Shown: piece by piece, positions 15,668 through 22,966 of the stretch
How the letters are laid out: each line of letters begins with the position of its first letter
Numbering within the stretch: the stretch's first letter is position 1
DNA from: Streptomyces sp. WM6386
GTDB taxonomy: Bacteria; Actinomycetota; Actinomycetes; Streptomycetales; Streptomycetaceae
Direction of reading: 5' to 3'
DNA: 30,079 bases
Assembly (NCBI RefSeq): GCF_000972385.1
Contig: NZ_JXTE01000086.1
Span: 1-30,079 of the forward strand
Notes under the pieces: model-generated
Told to the model about the DNA's origin: nothing
What the model saw: the letters and a program-made list of their open reading frames with translations, nothing else
Database searches by the model: none
Program-made: the position numbers and the translations under genes

Positions 15668-17388
15668 CAGAACAGGAAGTAACGCTGGGCCATGGGCAGT
15701 TCGGCGGCGGGCGTGGCCTCGACCAGCTCTCCGTCGATGTGCACGGCGAAGCTGTCGGGATCGACCTGCACCCGAGGCCGCGCGTCGTTCTCGCGCATGT
15801 CCGCCTTGGTGACCCCACGGGTCGACTCGATCGCCACGAACCGCTTCCCGAGCTGAAGCCGTTCCGGCAGCCCGTCCTCGATCGCCAGCGGGGCGACGAA
15901 GTTGAACGAGTTGGAGGCCGGCGCCCGCCCGATCGCGCCGTACATCGGCCGCGGCAGGATCGGCTGGGGGGTGGGGATCGACGCGTTGGCGTCGCCCATC
16001 TGCGCGTAGGCGATCTGCCCGCCCTTGACGACGAGATGCGGCTTGACCCCGAAGAACGCGGGCTCCCACAGCACGAGGTCGGCGAGCTTGCCGGTCTCCA
16101 CCGACCCGACCTCCCGGGCCAGGCCCTGCGCGATCGCCGGGTTGATCGTGTACTTGGCGACGTACCGGCGCACCCGGTGGTTGTCCGCGCGGCCGTCCCC
16201 GGGCAGCGCGCCCCGCTTGCGCTTCATGACGTGGGCGGTCTGCCAGGTCCGCATGATGACCTCGCCGACGCGGCCCATGGCCTGGGCGTCGGACGAGATG
16301 ATCGAGATCGCTCCGAGGTCGTGGAGGATGTCCTCCGCGCCGATCGTCGTCGGCCGGATCCGGGACTCGGCGAAGGCCAGGTCCTCCGGCACCGCCGGGT
16401 TGAGGTGGTGGCACACCATCAGCATGTCGAGGTGTTCCTCGGCGGTGTTGACGGTGAAGGGCCGCGTCGGGTTGGTCGAGCTGGGCAGGACGTGCGGCTC
16501 GGAGACGACGGTCATGATGTCCGGCGCGTGCCCGCCGCCCGCACCCTCGGTGTGGTAGGCGTGGATGCCGCGTCCGGCGATCGCGGCGAGCGTGTCGCCG
16601 ACGAAACCGGCCTCGTTGAGGGTGTCCGTGTGGATGGCGACCTGGACACCCGTCCGGTCCGCCACCGTCAGCGAGGCGTCGATGACGGCCGGGGTCGAGC
16701 CCCAGTCCTCGTGGAGCTTCAGCCCCAGTGCTCCGCCGCGGATCTGGGAGAGCATCGCCTCGTGGGAGACGGTGTTGCCCTTGCCGAGGAACCCGATGTT
16801 GAGCGGGTACTGCTCCATCGCCTCCATCATGCGGGCGAGGTGCCAGGGTCCGGGCGTCACGGTGGTCGCCTTCGAGCCCTCGGCGGGGCCTGTGCCGCCG
16901 CCGACCAGCGTGGTGACACCGGCGGACAGCGCCTCGTCGGCGATCTGCGGGCAGATGAAGTGGACGTGCGCGTCGACCGCGCCGGCGGTGAGGATCCGCC
17001 CGTTGCCCGCGATGATCTCGGTCTCGGGGCCGAGGACCAGGTCGGGGTGGACGCCGTCCATCGTGTCCGGGTTGCCGGCCTTGCCGATCGCGGTGATCCG
17101 GCCGTCGCGGATGCCGACGTCGGCCTTGACGATCCCCCAGTGGTCGATGATCACCGCGCCCGTGATGACGGTGTCCGGGGTGCCGTCTGCGCGCGTAGCA
17201 CGCGACTGCCCCATGGACTCACGGATGACCTTGCCACCGCCGAACACCGCCTCGTCACCGGCGAGTCCGGGCCCGCCGGAACGATCCTCCTCGATCTCGA
17301 CGATCAGATCGGTGTCGGCGAGCCGGATGCGGTCGCCGGTGGTCGGGCCGAACAGGTCGGCGTACGCGGCACGCGATATCTCAGGCAT
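15667..17388 (-). CDS. ureC: Urease alpha subunit (catalytic)
   Basis: 573 residues from ATG at 17388, with GGAGG 8 bases upstream; a GTG three codons earlier is a weaker choice. It hydrolyses urea to ammonia and carbamate. All nickel-site residues are present: H141 and H143 (DAHVHF), the carbamylated lysine K224 (GLKLHEDWG), H253 (AIHTDTLNE), H279 ([10 protein letters not shown]) and D367 (SSDAQAMGR). The flap has C326 and the catalytic H327 (MVCHHLN). Numbering is a constant +7 against the Klebsiella enzyme. The ureB stop overlaps the start region, and ureF overlaps at the other end. Activity should be intact once nickel is loaded by UreD/F/G. Confidence 0.97.
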   Translation of the reverse strand: MPEISRAAYADLFGPTTGDRIRLADTDLIVEIEEDRSGGPGLAGDEAVFGGGKVIRESMGQSRATRADGTPDTVITGAVIIDHWGIVKADVGIRDGRITAIGKAGNPDTMDGVHPDLVLGPETEIIAGNGRILTAGAVDAHVHFICPQIADEALSAGVTTLVGGGTGPAEGSKATTVTPGPWHLARMMEAMEQYPLNIGFLGKGNTVSHEAMLSQIRGGALGLKLHEDWGSTPAVIDASLTVADRTGVQVAIHTDTLNEAGFVGDTLAAIAGRGIHAYHTEGAGGGHAPDIMTVVSEPHVLPSSTNPTRPFTVNTAEEHLDMLMVCHHLNPAVPEDLAFAESRIRPTTIGAEDILHDLGAISIISSDAQAMGRVGEVIMRTWQTAHVMKRKRGALPGDGRADNHRVRRYVAKYTINPAIAQGLAREVGSVETGKLADLVLWEPAFFGVKPHLVVKGGQIAYAQMGDANASIPTPQPILPRPMYGAIGRAPASNSFNFVAPLAIEDGLPERLQLGKRFVAIESTRGVTKADMRENDARPRVQVDPDSFAVHIDGELVEATPAAELPMAQRYFLF

Positions 17389-17692
17389 CGAGGGCACCTC
17401 CGGTCTCCCCGCGCAGTCCGGGCACGATCCGGGCGCCGGCCAGCGGGACGAGTTCTACGTCGACGGGGATCCCGGGCTCGAAGCGCACGGCGGTGCCGGC
17501 GGCGACGTTCAGCCGCTTGCCGTGCGCGGCGGCACGGTCGAACTCCAGGCCGGGGTTGGCCTCGGCGAAGTGGTAGTGGGAGCCGACCTGGACGGGCCGG
17601 TCGGCGGCGTTGAGGACGGTGAGACGGGTGACCTCACGGCCCTCGTTGTAGACGATCGGGCCCTCGGCGAAAAGGATCTCTCCGGGAATCAC
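17381..17692 (-). CDS. ureB: Urease beta subunit
   Basis: 103 residues from GTG at 17692. The start [12 protein letters not shown] and the [19 protein letters not shown] motif are hallmarks of UreB, a small structural subunit of the (alpha-beta-gamma)3 enzyme. The final codons overlap the ureC start by 8 bases. Eleven bases separate it from ureA. Confidence 0.95.
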   Translation of the reverse strand: MIPGEILFAEGPIVYNEGREVTRLTVLNAADRPVQVGSHYHFAEANPGLEFDRAAAHGKRLNVAAGTAVRFEPGIPVDVELVPLAGARIVPGLRGETGGALDA

Positions 17693-17703
17693 GGCAGCCC
17701 CCG

Positions 17704-18006
17704 TCAGACGATCGGGTCGTGGACGGTGACGAGCTTGGTGCCGTCCGGGAAGGTCGCCTCGACCTGGACGTCGTGGATCATCTCGGGGATGCCCTCCATG
17801 ACGTCGTCCCGGGTGAGCAGCTTGCGTCCGGAGGCCATCAGCTCGGCGACCGTACGGCCGTCACGGGCGCCTTCGAGGATGTGCGACGTGATGAGGGCGA
17901 CCGCCTCCGGGTGGTTGAGCCTGAGCCCCCGGGCCCGGCGCTTCTCGGCCACGTCGGCCGCCACATGGATGAGCAGCCTCTCTTGCTCGTGCGGGGTCAG
18001 TTGCAC
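17704..18006 (-). CDS. ureA: Urease gamma subunit
   Basis: 100 residues from GTG at 18006, the usual UreA length. GTGAGG lies 6 bases upstream; a GTG at 18018 is in frame but would add four residues not found in the family. Recognisable stretches are [30 protein letters not shown] and [19 protein letters not shown]. First gene of the leftward urease cluster. It lies 111 bases after the TetR gene on the same strand, so read-through is possible, but a separate promoter in the gap is more likely. Confidence 0.95.
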   Translation of the reverse strand: MQLTPHEQERLLIHVAADVAEKRRARGLRLNHPEAVALITSHILEGARDGRTVAELMASGRKLLTRDDVMEGIPEMIHDVQVEATFPDGTKLVTVHDPIV

Positions 18007-18028
18007 GTCCCACCTCACAGTCCTCGCT

Positions 18029-18048
18029 CCGGACCGTGCGGGGTCCGG
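18029..18048 (-). promoter_or_regulatory. Hairpin in the ureA leader
   Basis: CCGGACC and GGTCCGG form a perfect 7-bp stem with a 6-base loop, ending 23 bases upstream of the ureA start codon. It could act as an attenuator, an operator for a nickel or nitrogen regulator, or the terminator of the upstream TetR gene. No clear -10/-35 pair was found in the gap. Confidence 0.35.
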
Positions 18049-18117
18049 TTGCCTCCGCCCCGGGGCAAAGTCCCTGGTGGCGTGGCGGCAGGCTAGTTGG
18101 ACCGCATTTCAAGCAAG

Positions 18118-18765
18118 TTAACCGAGCCGTGATCCATCGGTTGCGGTGCGCGGGTCCGGCATGCTCATCAACGCCCGTAGACCGTCGCGGAGGATCTCGA
18201 CCGGGGCGGGGCCGAAGAGGGCCTGCTGGGCGAGGAAGCCGACCGCGACCGCGATCATCGTGCGGGCCACGTGGTCCGGATGTACGTCGGCTCTCATCAT
18301 CCCGGCGTCCTGGTAGCCCTCGACGATCAGCGTCCATGCCTGGCGCACCCCGGCGTATCCGTCGTGCAGCACGACCGCCAGTTCCTTGTTGCGCAGCGTC
18401 TCCGCCCACACCTGGATGACGAGCCGCGGAAAGGCGGGCCCGCCGTCGACGGTCAGGTTCTCCCGGGCGGCCAGGGTCCGGCCGAGGACCAGGGTGAGGA
18501 GGTCGTCCGGCGGCGGGGGCGGGCTCTGGTGCGACGCCTCCTCGAAGGCTCCGCGGACCGAGCCGAGCACCTCCCCGACGACCGCGGCGATCAGCTCCTC
18601 CTTGCCGCTGAAGTAGCGGTACACCGCTCCGGCCGACAGGTCGACCTCCTTCAGTACGTCCTGCATGGACGTGGCGTGGAAGCCGTTGCGGGTGAAGCAG
18701 ACCGCGGCGCCGTCGAGGATCTGCCGGCGACGGGCGTCGAGGTGTTCCTGGGATACGCGGGCCAT
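18118..18765 (-). CDS. TetR-family repressor, probably of the divergent membrane-protein gene
   Basis: 215 residues. The N-terminal helix-turn-helix (about 10-56) reads ILDGAAVCFTRNGFHATSM, then LKEVDLSAGAVYRYFSGKEEL, the standard TetR pattern. The C-terminal ligand domain is helical with a Pro-rich PPPPPDD stretch near residue 85. The gene is divergent from a membrane protein gene, and two near-identical palindromic sites lie in the shared 117-bp gap, one inside its own promoter. This fits autorepression plus control of the neighbour, released by a small hydrophobic ligand. The ATG at 18765 is 7 bases after the probable -10, so the message may be leaderless. Confidence 0.9.
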   Translation of the reverse strand: MARVSQEHLDARRRQILDGAAVCFTRNGFHATSMQDVLKEVDLSAGAVYRYFSGKEELIAAVVGEVLGSVRGAFEEASHQSPPPPPDDLLTLVLGRTLAARENLTVDGGPAFPRLVIQVWAETLRNKELAVVLHDGYAGVRQAWTLIVEGYQDAGMMRADVHPDHVARTMIAVAVGFLAQQALFGPAPVEILRDGLRALMSMPDPRTATDGSRLG

Positions 18766-18772
18766 GGTCACC

Positions 18773-18801
18773 AACTTAAAACGAACGTTCCTTCTTGACA
18801 A
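18773..18801 (-). promoter_or_regulatory. Promoter of the TetR gene
   Basis: On the minus strand TTGTCA (18801-18796), a 17-base spacer, then TAAGTT (18778-18773), 7 bases before the ATG. It is a good HrdB-type promoter with the operator in its spacer. Confidence 0.65.
18778..18796. promoter_or_regulatory. TetR operator copy 1
   Basis: The 19-mer AAAACGAACGTTCCTTCTT contains the palindrome GAACGTTC. It occupies the spacer of the tetR promoter and recurs 59 bases away with one base changed. Confidence 0.65.
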
Positions 18802-18836
18802 GAGGCGCCCATCGGCAGGACGGTGGTGACACAACT

Positions 18837-18855
18837 AAAACGAACGATCCTTCTT
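18837..18855. promoter_or_regulatory. TetR operator copy 2
   Basis: AAAACGAACGATCCTTCTT differs from copy 1 only by T to A at the eleventh base, and the flanking CAACT is also shared. It lies 27 bases before the start codon of the divergent membrane protein, where binding would block its expression. Confidence 0.65.
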
Positions 18856-18882
18856 TTTGGATCCGCTCGGAAGGAAACCGCC

Positions 18883-19887
18883 ATGTCCACCGCCCCCACC
18901 GGGAACGCCCGCCGCATGGTCGCGGTCGCCGTCCTCGTCCCGGTCATCGCGGCGCTCGCCCTCTGGGCCTTCGCCTGGCCCGCCGCCCGCACCGCACCCC
19001 GCGACCTGCCGCTCGGCGTGGCCGGGCCCGCCGCCGCGACCGCCCAGGTGGAGAAACAACTGGCGCAGCACGAGGGAGCGTTCGAGCTCCACCACTACAA
19101 GGACGAGGCCGCGGCCCGGGACGCCATCGAGGACCGGACCGTATACGGGGCGGTCGTCGTCACCGCCGACGGTCCGGAGCTGCTGACCGCCTCGGCCGCG
19201 AGCCCGGTCGTCGCCCAGCTGCTCCAGCAGGCGGTGGTGGAGCAGGCGGCCACCGACGGCGTGCAGGTCAGGACGGTCGACGTCGTGGCCGCCACGGCCG
19301 CGGACCCGCGCGGCGCCGCCCTCACCGCGAGCGTGCTGCCGCTGGCTCTGGCCGGTATGGCGGCGGGTGCGGTGGTGACCTTCAGCGGGCTGCGCGGGAC
19401 GCGTGCCGTGATCGTCCTGGTGAGTGCCTCCGCGCTGGTCGGCGTGGCCGCCGCCGGCGTCGCGGACAGCTGGCTCGGAGTGATCGCGGGCGACTGGTGG
19501 GCACAGGCCGGGGTGTTCGGACTGACGGCGCTGGCCGTGAGCGGGGCCGTCGCCGGTCTCGCCGCCCTGCTCGGCACCGCCGGCGTGGGAATCGTCGCCG
19601 GCGTGGTCATGCTGTTCGGCAACCCGTGGTCCGGCGCGGCCTCGGCGCCGCAGATGCTGCCCGAGCCGGCCGGCATGATCGGCCAGTGGCTGCCGCCGGG
19701 CGCCAGCGCGACCCTGACGCGCTCGGTGGCGTACTTCGACGGCGCGGCAGCGACGGGCCCCGCCCTGACCCTGGCCTGGTGGGCGACGCTCGGCCTGGGC
19801 GCGGTACTGCTCGGTAGCGCGCTCAAGGACCGGAAGAAGAGCGTCGAGGCCCTGGTGGCGGAGCGAGAGCTCGCGCCGGTCGGCTGA
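18883..19887 (+). CDS. Membrane protein with YhgE/ABC-2-permease-like topology
   Basis: 334 residues from ATG at 18883, with AAGGAA 6 bases upstream. One N-terminal membrane helix (about 12-32) is followed by an outside region of roughly 110 residues, starting DLPLGVAGPAAATAQVEKQL and including VYGAVVV. About five or six further helices follow from residue 145, then a charged tail KDRKKSVEALVAERE. The layout is that of YhgE/Pip-type and ABC-2-type exporter membrane proteins: one helix, a large loop, then a helix bundle. No ATPase gene is adjacent. Control by the divergent TetR gene suggests a role in drug or lipid export or tolerance, which is inference. A terminator with a T-run follows. Confidence 0.75.
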   Translation: MSTAPTGNARRMVAVAVLVPVIAALALWAFAWPAARTAPRDLPLGVAGPAAATAQVEKQLAQHEGAFELHHYKDEAAARDAIEDRTVYGAVVVTADGPELLTASAASPVVAQLLQQAVVEQAATDGVQVRTVDVVAATAADPRGAALTASVLPLALAGMAAGAVVTFSGLRGTRAVIVLVSASALVGVAAAGVADSWLGVIAGDWWAQAGVFGLTALAVSGAVAGLAALLGTAGVGIVAGVVMLFGNPWSGAASAPQMLPEPAGMIGQWLPPGASATLTRSVAYFDGAAATGPALTLAWWATLGLGAVLLGSALKDRKKSVEALVAERELAPVG

Positions 19888-19906
19888 CGGACCGCCTCGC
19901 GACCAT

Positions 19907-19938
19907 GACCGTGCACCCCTGTGGGTGCACGGTCTTTT
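19907..19938 (+). terminator. Rho-independent terminator
   Basis: GACCGTGCACCC (19907-19918), a 4-base loop, and the reverse complement (19923-19934) are followed by TTTT. It ends the membrane-protein gene and abuts the convergent antitoxin gene. Confidence 0.85.
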
Positions 19939-19944
19939 CGTGTC

Positions 19945-20241
19945 TCAGGAGGCCCCGGTCCCCCGGTGGTGCGCCGTGATGCCGAAGCGCTGCTGTTCGC
20001 GGGGAGCGGACGCGACCTCCCGGACCGCCGAGACCGCGGTGATCACCTGCTCCTCGGCGAGCTCGGCCGGACCGACGGGCTCCGCGAGCCGCTCCAGTCG
20101 TTCCAGGTCAGCGGCGGAGACAAGGGCGACGAGGGGCTTGCCGTGGCGGGTCACGACGACGCGCTCACCGCCGTACACCACGCGGTTGATCAGGTCGGCG
20201 AGTTCAGCCCTGGCTTGCGTCACCGGAATCTCGTAGGCCAT
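19945..20241 (-). CDS. Phd/YefM-family antitoxin without an adjacent toxin
   Basis: 98 residues. The N-terminal YefM/Phd fold is clear: IPVTQARAELADLINRV, then VVVTRHGKPLVALVSAADLERLERL. The C-terminal half, the toxin-wrapping part in this family, is Glu/Ala-rich. Members bind operator DNA and neutralise RelE/Doc-type toxins. No toxin gene lies downstream: the frame ends 10 bases from a terminator belonging to the convergent gene. Upstream is a divergent clpP paralogue. It may act as a stand-alone repressor or on a toxin encoded elsewhere. TAGAAT stands 6 bases before its ATG, so translation may be leaderless. Confidence 0.85.
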   Translation of the reverse strand: MAYEIPVTQARAELADLINRVVYGGERVVVTRHGKPLVALVSAADLERLERLAEPVGPAELAEEQVITAVSAVREVASAPREQQRFGITAHHRGTGAS

Positions 20242-20247
20242 GACCCC

Positions 20248-20284
20248 ATTCTAGCGTCACGTACGTCCTGTACATTTTTTACAG
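20248..20284. promoter_or_regulatory. Shared antitoxin/clpP control region
   Basis: On the minus strand TAGAAT (20253-20248) is a strong -10 for the antitoxin gene. An inverted repeat CTGTA-N7-TACAG (20268-20284) with a T6 centre lies between the genes, next to the palindrome ACGTACGT. The repeat may be the antitoxin's own operator, which would also place clpP under its control. No ClgR-type box was seen. Confidence 0.4.
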
Positions 20285-20305
20285 ACACAGAAGGAGGGGT
20301 GCCTC

Positions 20306-20941
20306 ATGACCCGACCGTCCGCCCGCTATGTGCTGCCCGAGTTCACGGAGCGCACGAGCTCCGGCTCGAGGACGATGGACCCGTACTCGAAGCTCCTGGA
20401 GGAGCGGATCGTCTTCCTCGGGACACAGGTCGACGACACGTCGGCCAACGATGTGATGGCCCAGTTCATGCACCTCGAGTACCAGGATCCGGACCGGGAC
20501 ATCTCCCTCTACATCAACTCCCCCGGCGGCTCGTTCAGCGCGATGTCGGCGATCTACGACACGATGCAGTTCGTCACCTGCGACGTGGAGACGATCTGCC
20601 TGGGACAGGCCGGCTCGACCGCCGCGGTGCTGCTGGCGGCAGGCACCCCGGGCAGGCGGTTCGCCCTGCCCGGAGCGCGCGTGGTGATCCACCAGCCGTC
20701 CCTGCCCCAGCCGGTGGAGGGGCAGGCCAGCGATCTGGCCATCCAGGCCGAGGAGTTGGGCCGCATCCGGTTCCGCCTGGAGGAAATGCTCGTACGGCAC
20801 ACCGGGCGCACCCACGAGCAAGTCACCGCGGACATCGAGCGGGACAAGGTCCTGGACGCGCAAGGAGCCGTGGAGTACGGCCTGGTGGACCAGGTCATCC
20901 CCAGCCGCAAGGCGTCGCGCACCGCGCCCGGCGCCCGGTGA
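20306..20941 (+). CDS. ClpP-family ATP-dependent protease subunit (ClpP2-like paralogue)
   Basis: 211 residues with a strong GAAGGAGGGG upstream. The N-terminus ([12 protein letters not shown], then [15 protein letters not shown]) is like actinobacterial ClpP2. The catalytic triad is intact: S104 in [15 protein letters not shown]129 in VIHQP and D180 in IERD. The handle after the histidine ([16 protein letters not shown]) is two residues longer than in E. coli ClpP. Such subunits form 14-mers with ClpX/ClpC ATPases. Streptomyces have several clpP genes; this one is single, not part of a clpP pair, and no ATPase gene is near. It is divergent from an antitoxin and followed 7 bases later by a small gene. 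Which of the numbered clpP paralogues it is I cannot say. Confidence 0.9.
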   Translation: MTRPSARYVLPEFTERTSSGSRTMDPYSKLLEERIVFLGTQVDDTSANDVMAQFMHLEYQDPDRDISLYINSPGGSFSAMSAIYDTMQFVTCDVETICLGQAGSTAAVLLAAGTPGRRFALPGARVVIHQPSLPQPVEGQASDLAIQAEELGRIRFRLEEMLVRHTGRTHEQVTADIERDKVLDAQGAVEYGLVDQVIPSRKASRTAPGAR

Positions 20942-20948
20942 GCGGGCG

Positions 20949-21257
20949 ATGCTGCCACCGGAGCTTCCTCCGCTGCCCGCCCTGACGCGCGCCGAGGGCG
21001 AGTTGATCGACCGTTATCTCGAGGCGGTCGACCTGCTCGGCCGTATCAACCCGGCGCACCACGGTGACACCTACCGTGGACTGCGGGCCGCCCAGGCGCT
21101 GGTGGCGAAGGCCGCCGAGCTGCGCGACGCGCTGGCGACCATGCATCAGCGCGGCGAGACCGAGGTGCACGCCATGACCCTGGCGCGGGCACTGCGGGTG
21201 CTCGACGGCGAGCGGCGCACGGCCCGGGTCACGGTGCCGCCGCACTCCGACAGTTGA
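20949..21257 (+). CDS. 102-residue protein of unknown function, in operon with clpP
   Basis: The ATG is 7 bases after the clpP stop. The ribosome binding site is weak (GAGCGGG around the stop), which suggests coupled translation. The product starts Pro-rich (LPPELPPLPALTRAEGELID) and then looks entirely helical: YLEAVDLLGRINPAHHGDTYRGLRAA-type heptads, AQALVAKAAELRDALATM and ALRVLDGE. There is no signal peptide, membrane segment or cysteine. The family is not recognised. By position it could be an adaptor or regulator of the ClpP subunit. Confidence 0.7.
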   Translation: MLPPELPPLPALTRAEGELIDRYLEAVDLLGRINPAHHGDTYRGLRAAQALVAKAAELRDALATMHQRGETEVHAMTLARALRVLDGERRTARVTVPPHSDS

Positions 21258-21268
21258 CGTGACGGCAA

Positions 21269-21311
21269 CCGGCCCGGCGCGCCCGACCGCGTGGCGAGGC
21301 GTCCGGGCCGG
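21269..21311 (+). terminator. GC-rich hairpin after the clpP operon
   Basis: CCGGCCCGG (21269-21277) pairs perfectly with CCGGGCCGG (21303-21311); the 25-base interior can pair further. It starts 12 bases after the stop codon. Confidence 0.6.
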
Positions 21312-21616
21312 CGTTCAAACGGACCAAACGGTGTACCCCCGTTTGGAGTAGACACCTCTCCTTCGGCAGGGCCGCCAAGGTTGCGCAACGCGCGTAGCCC
21401 GACTCCGGAATGAGTACCTCCGTCGCTGGTCCGGGGGTCCTCGACCCTGTCGACGCTCCCTCGAACAGACGAGTGTCCACCCGAACGGGTGAGTGGTGAG
21501 TAACGCCACAAATCCCCGATTCCATTGGGTTTTTCGGCGTGGAGTACGTGAAGATCCCTGTCTGACGACAAGACCCCGCCGCAGCGGCGGGGCGATCCGG
21601 GCGGACGCCGAGTCCT
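21312..21616 (+). other. Long noncoding leader/promoter region of the NlpC/P60 gene
   Basis: No gene is supported here. The stretch holds three perfect inverted repeats: CCAAACGG-N7-CCGTTTGG (21324-21346), CACCCG-aa-CGGGTG (21478-21491) and CCCCGCCG-cag-CGGCGGGG (21574-21592). Its base composition is less GC-rich around 21500-21570 (for example ATTCCATTGGGTTTTTCGG), where the promoter of the riboswitch-controlled gene is most likely to be. No convincing -35/-10 pair could be fixed. Confidence 0.5.
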
Positions 21617-21794
21617 GCCGCCGCCCGGATGACCGGTCGACAGGAGTGGATCGGCAGGAGTGGAGGACCCAGGCACGACGGGTCGCCGGATCGGCCGTCA
21701 ACAGCCGTTCCGAGCAGCCCTTGGGGTGAAGCCGCAGTACGCGGCCGGGCAACTTCGCCAGCCCGAATCCGACAGGTCATCCTTCACAGGCGGC
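21617..21794 (+). ncRNA. c-di-AMP (ydaO/yuaA-type) riboswitch
   Basis: Several conserved blocks of this aptamer are readable in order. GTGGAGGACCCA is at about 21659. TTGGGGTGAAGCCGC leads into a GCCGC/GCGGC hairpin at 21731-21745. CCGGGCAACTTCGCC and AGCCCGAATCCGACAGGTCA come next, and CAGGCGGC closes it. The closing helix is GCCGCC (21617-21622) with GGCGGC (21789-21794). The start codon of a secreted NlpC/P60 hydrolase lies 17 bases after the last pair. Streptomyces are known to place this riboswitch before cell-wall hydrolase genes (rpfA and the swl genes), where c-di-AMP lowers expression. Exact ends are approximate. Confidence 0.88.
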
Positions 21795-21810
21795 TGACGA
21801 AGGGTTGCGC

Positions 21811-22284
21811 ATGTCTGCGCTCAATCGTGTCCCGTCACTCATGGCCCGGGCCGGTACGGCCTCGGCTCTGACCATCGCCGCAGTGGGCGGCTCTCTCGTG
21901 GTCCCGGGCGTCGCATCCGACGCCGAGGCCGCGACACCGGCGACGAAGGCACTCCAGGTCGCTGCCTCCAAAAAGGGCTCCCCTTACAAGTGGGGCGCCG
22001 CGGGGCCGCACCGGTTCGACTGCTCCGGGCTCACGCTCTACTCGTTCAAGAAGGCGGGCAAAAGCCTGCCTCGTACGGCGGCCCAGCAGTACAACAAGAC
22101 CCGCCACATCTCCGCGGGGAACCGCAAGTCCGGAGACCTCGTGTTCTTCCACTCCGGCTCCAGCGTGTACCACGTCGGCATCTATGCCGGGAAGGGGAAG
22201 ATCTGGCACTCCCCGAAGAGCGGGGAGGTCGTGAAGCTGCAGAAGATCTGGACCAAGAGCGTCTGGTACGGCCGGGTCAAGTGA
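21811..22284 (+). CDS. Secreted NlpC/P60 peptidoglycan hydrolase
   Basis: 157 residues from ATG at 21811, with GAAGGG 7 bases upstream (a TTG six bases earlier is in frame but less likely). The signal peptide has a hydrophobic core at about 18-34 and a probable cut after AEA near 40. The mature part is essentially one NlpC/P60 domain: catalytic C71 in FDCSGL, H121 in VYHVGIYAGKGK and a third polar residue H133 in IWHSPKSG. It cleaves the peptide stem of peptidoglycan, usually D-Glu to meso/LL-DAP. It has no coiled coil or wall-binding domain. Expression is expected to respond to c-di-AMP through the leader, as for the swl germination/growth hydrolases. Confidence 0.92.
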   Translation: MSALNRVPSLMARAGTASALTIAAVGGSLVVPGVASDAEAATPATKALQVAASKKGSPYKWGAAGPHRFDCSGLTLYSFKKAGKSLPRTAAQQYNKTRHISAGNRKSGDLVFFHSGSSVYHVGIYAGKGKIWHSPKSGEVVKLQKIWTKSVWYGRVK

Positions 22285-22350
22285 CCCACCCCGTGGGGGT
22301 GATGGCGACCTGACCTGCCGTCACCCTCGCGGGTCCGGCCGTGACGCCCT

Positions 22351-22383
22351 GAGAGGCGCCTCCGTCTTCCGGAGGCGCCTCTC
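22351..22383. terminator. Bidirectional hairpin between NlpC/P60 and ATPase genes
   Basis: A perfect 13-bp stem, GAGAGGCGCCTCC with its reverse complement (22351-22363 and 22371-22383), has a 7-base loop. It reaches the stop codon of the convergent gene. A smaller hairpin at 22287-22301 precedes it. Confidence 0.85.
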
Positions 22384-22841
22384 TACGGCTCCTGCTGCCC
22401 CGCCGCGGAGAGGGGCTCGGCCGGCACTGTCCACGGGAGTTCGATGGAGACGGTCTTGCCGCCCTCACGGGTGGGCCGGACTCTCAGCTTGCCGCCGCAC
22501 TCCGCGGTCAGCCAGCGAATGATGACCATGCCACGGCCGTTGTCCTGCTGGACGGCGGCCGGCAGCCGCTTCGGGAACCGCGGATGGCTGTCGGTGACCC
22601 CGATGCGCAGTTGTTCGTCACGGTCGAGCTGGATGTCCACCGTGAAGGTGGGTGACTGCCCGAACGTGTGCTGTACGGCGTTGGTGGCGAGTTCGGAGAC
22701 GATGAGCCGGATCGTCTCGGCCGCCTCCGTGTCCGCCGGCAGACCCCATTCCGCCAGCGTGGCGATGACATAGGTGCGGGCCGTGGAGACCGAGGCGGGA
22801 TCGCTCGGCAGAGTGACGGATGCTTCCAGATGGTCTGCCAT
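22383..22841 (-). CDS. Anti-sigma-factor-like ATP-binding protein (HATPase/SpoIIAB-RsbW type)
   Basis: 152 residues from ATG at 22841; an upstream ATG at 22922 would add 27 residues without family features. The GHKL fold is visible: N box IVSELATNAVQHT (E50, N54), G1 box VTDSHPRFP (D84) and G2-like DNGRGMVIIRWLTAECGG. Proteins of this type in Streptomyces bind sigma or anti-anti-sigma factors, or act with whiJ/abaA-type regulators. Here the gene is divergent from an XRE-DUF5753 regulator and a DUF397 gene, the classic trio of the whiJ-like loci found many times in Streptomyces genomes. The function is likely in development or antibiotic control, which is inference from context. Confidence 0.88.
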   Translation of the reverse strand: MADHLEASVTLPSDPASVSTARTYVIATLAEWGLPADTEAAETIRLIVSELATNAVQHTFGQSPTFTVDIQLDRDEQLRIGVTDSHPRFPKRLPAAVQQDNGRGMVIIRWLTAECGGKLRVRPTREGGKTVSIELPWTVPAEPLSAAGQQEP

Positions 22842-22966
22842 GGCGACGTCGTCCCTTTCCCACGGGACCGCAGTCCGACACGGAGCGGATGGTTCGAGTA
22901 CGGTCCCGGACTGGTGCTTCATCGCCAGACTGCCATTACCCGGCCGGTCACGGTGCCGATCCACCA

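Noticed and set aside
15607..17613. 668-codon plus-strand open frame opposite ureC/ureB
   Set aside because: Antisense shadow of ureC, whose nickel ligands are all intact on the other strand; the frame has no recognisable domain.
19888..19944. A missing toxin gene next to the antitoxin
   Set aside because: The only downstream space is 57 bases and holds a terminator; the divergent genes are clpP and a helical protein unlike RelE or Doc.
21493..21729. 78-codon plus-strand frame in the NlpC/P60 leader
   Set aside because: It runs through the conserved riboswitch sequence; base conservation there is explained by RNA structure.
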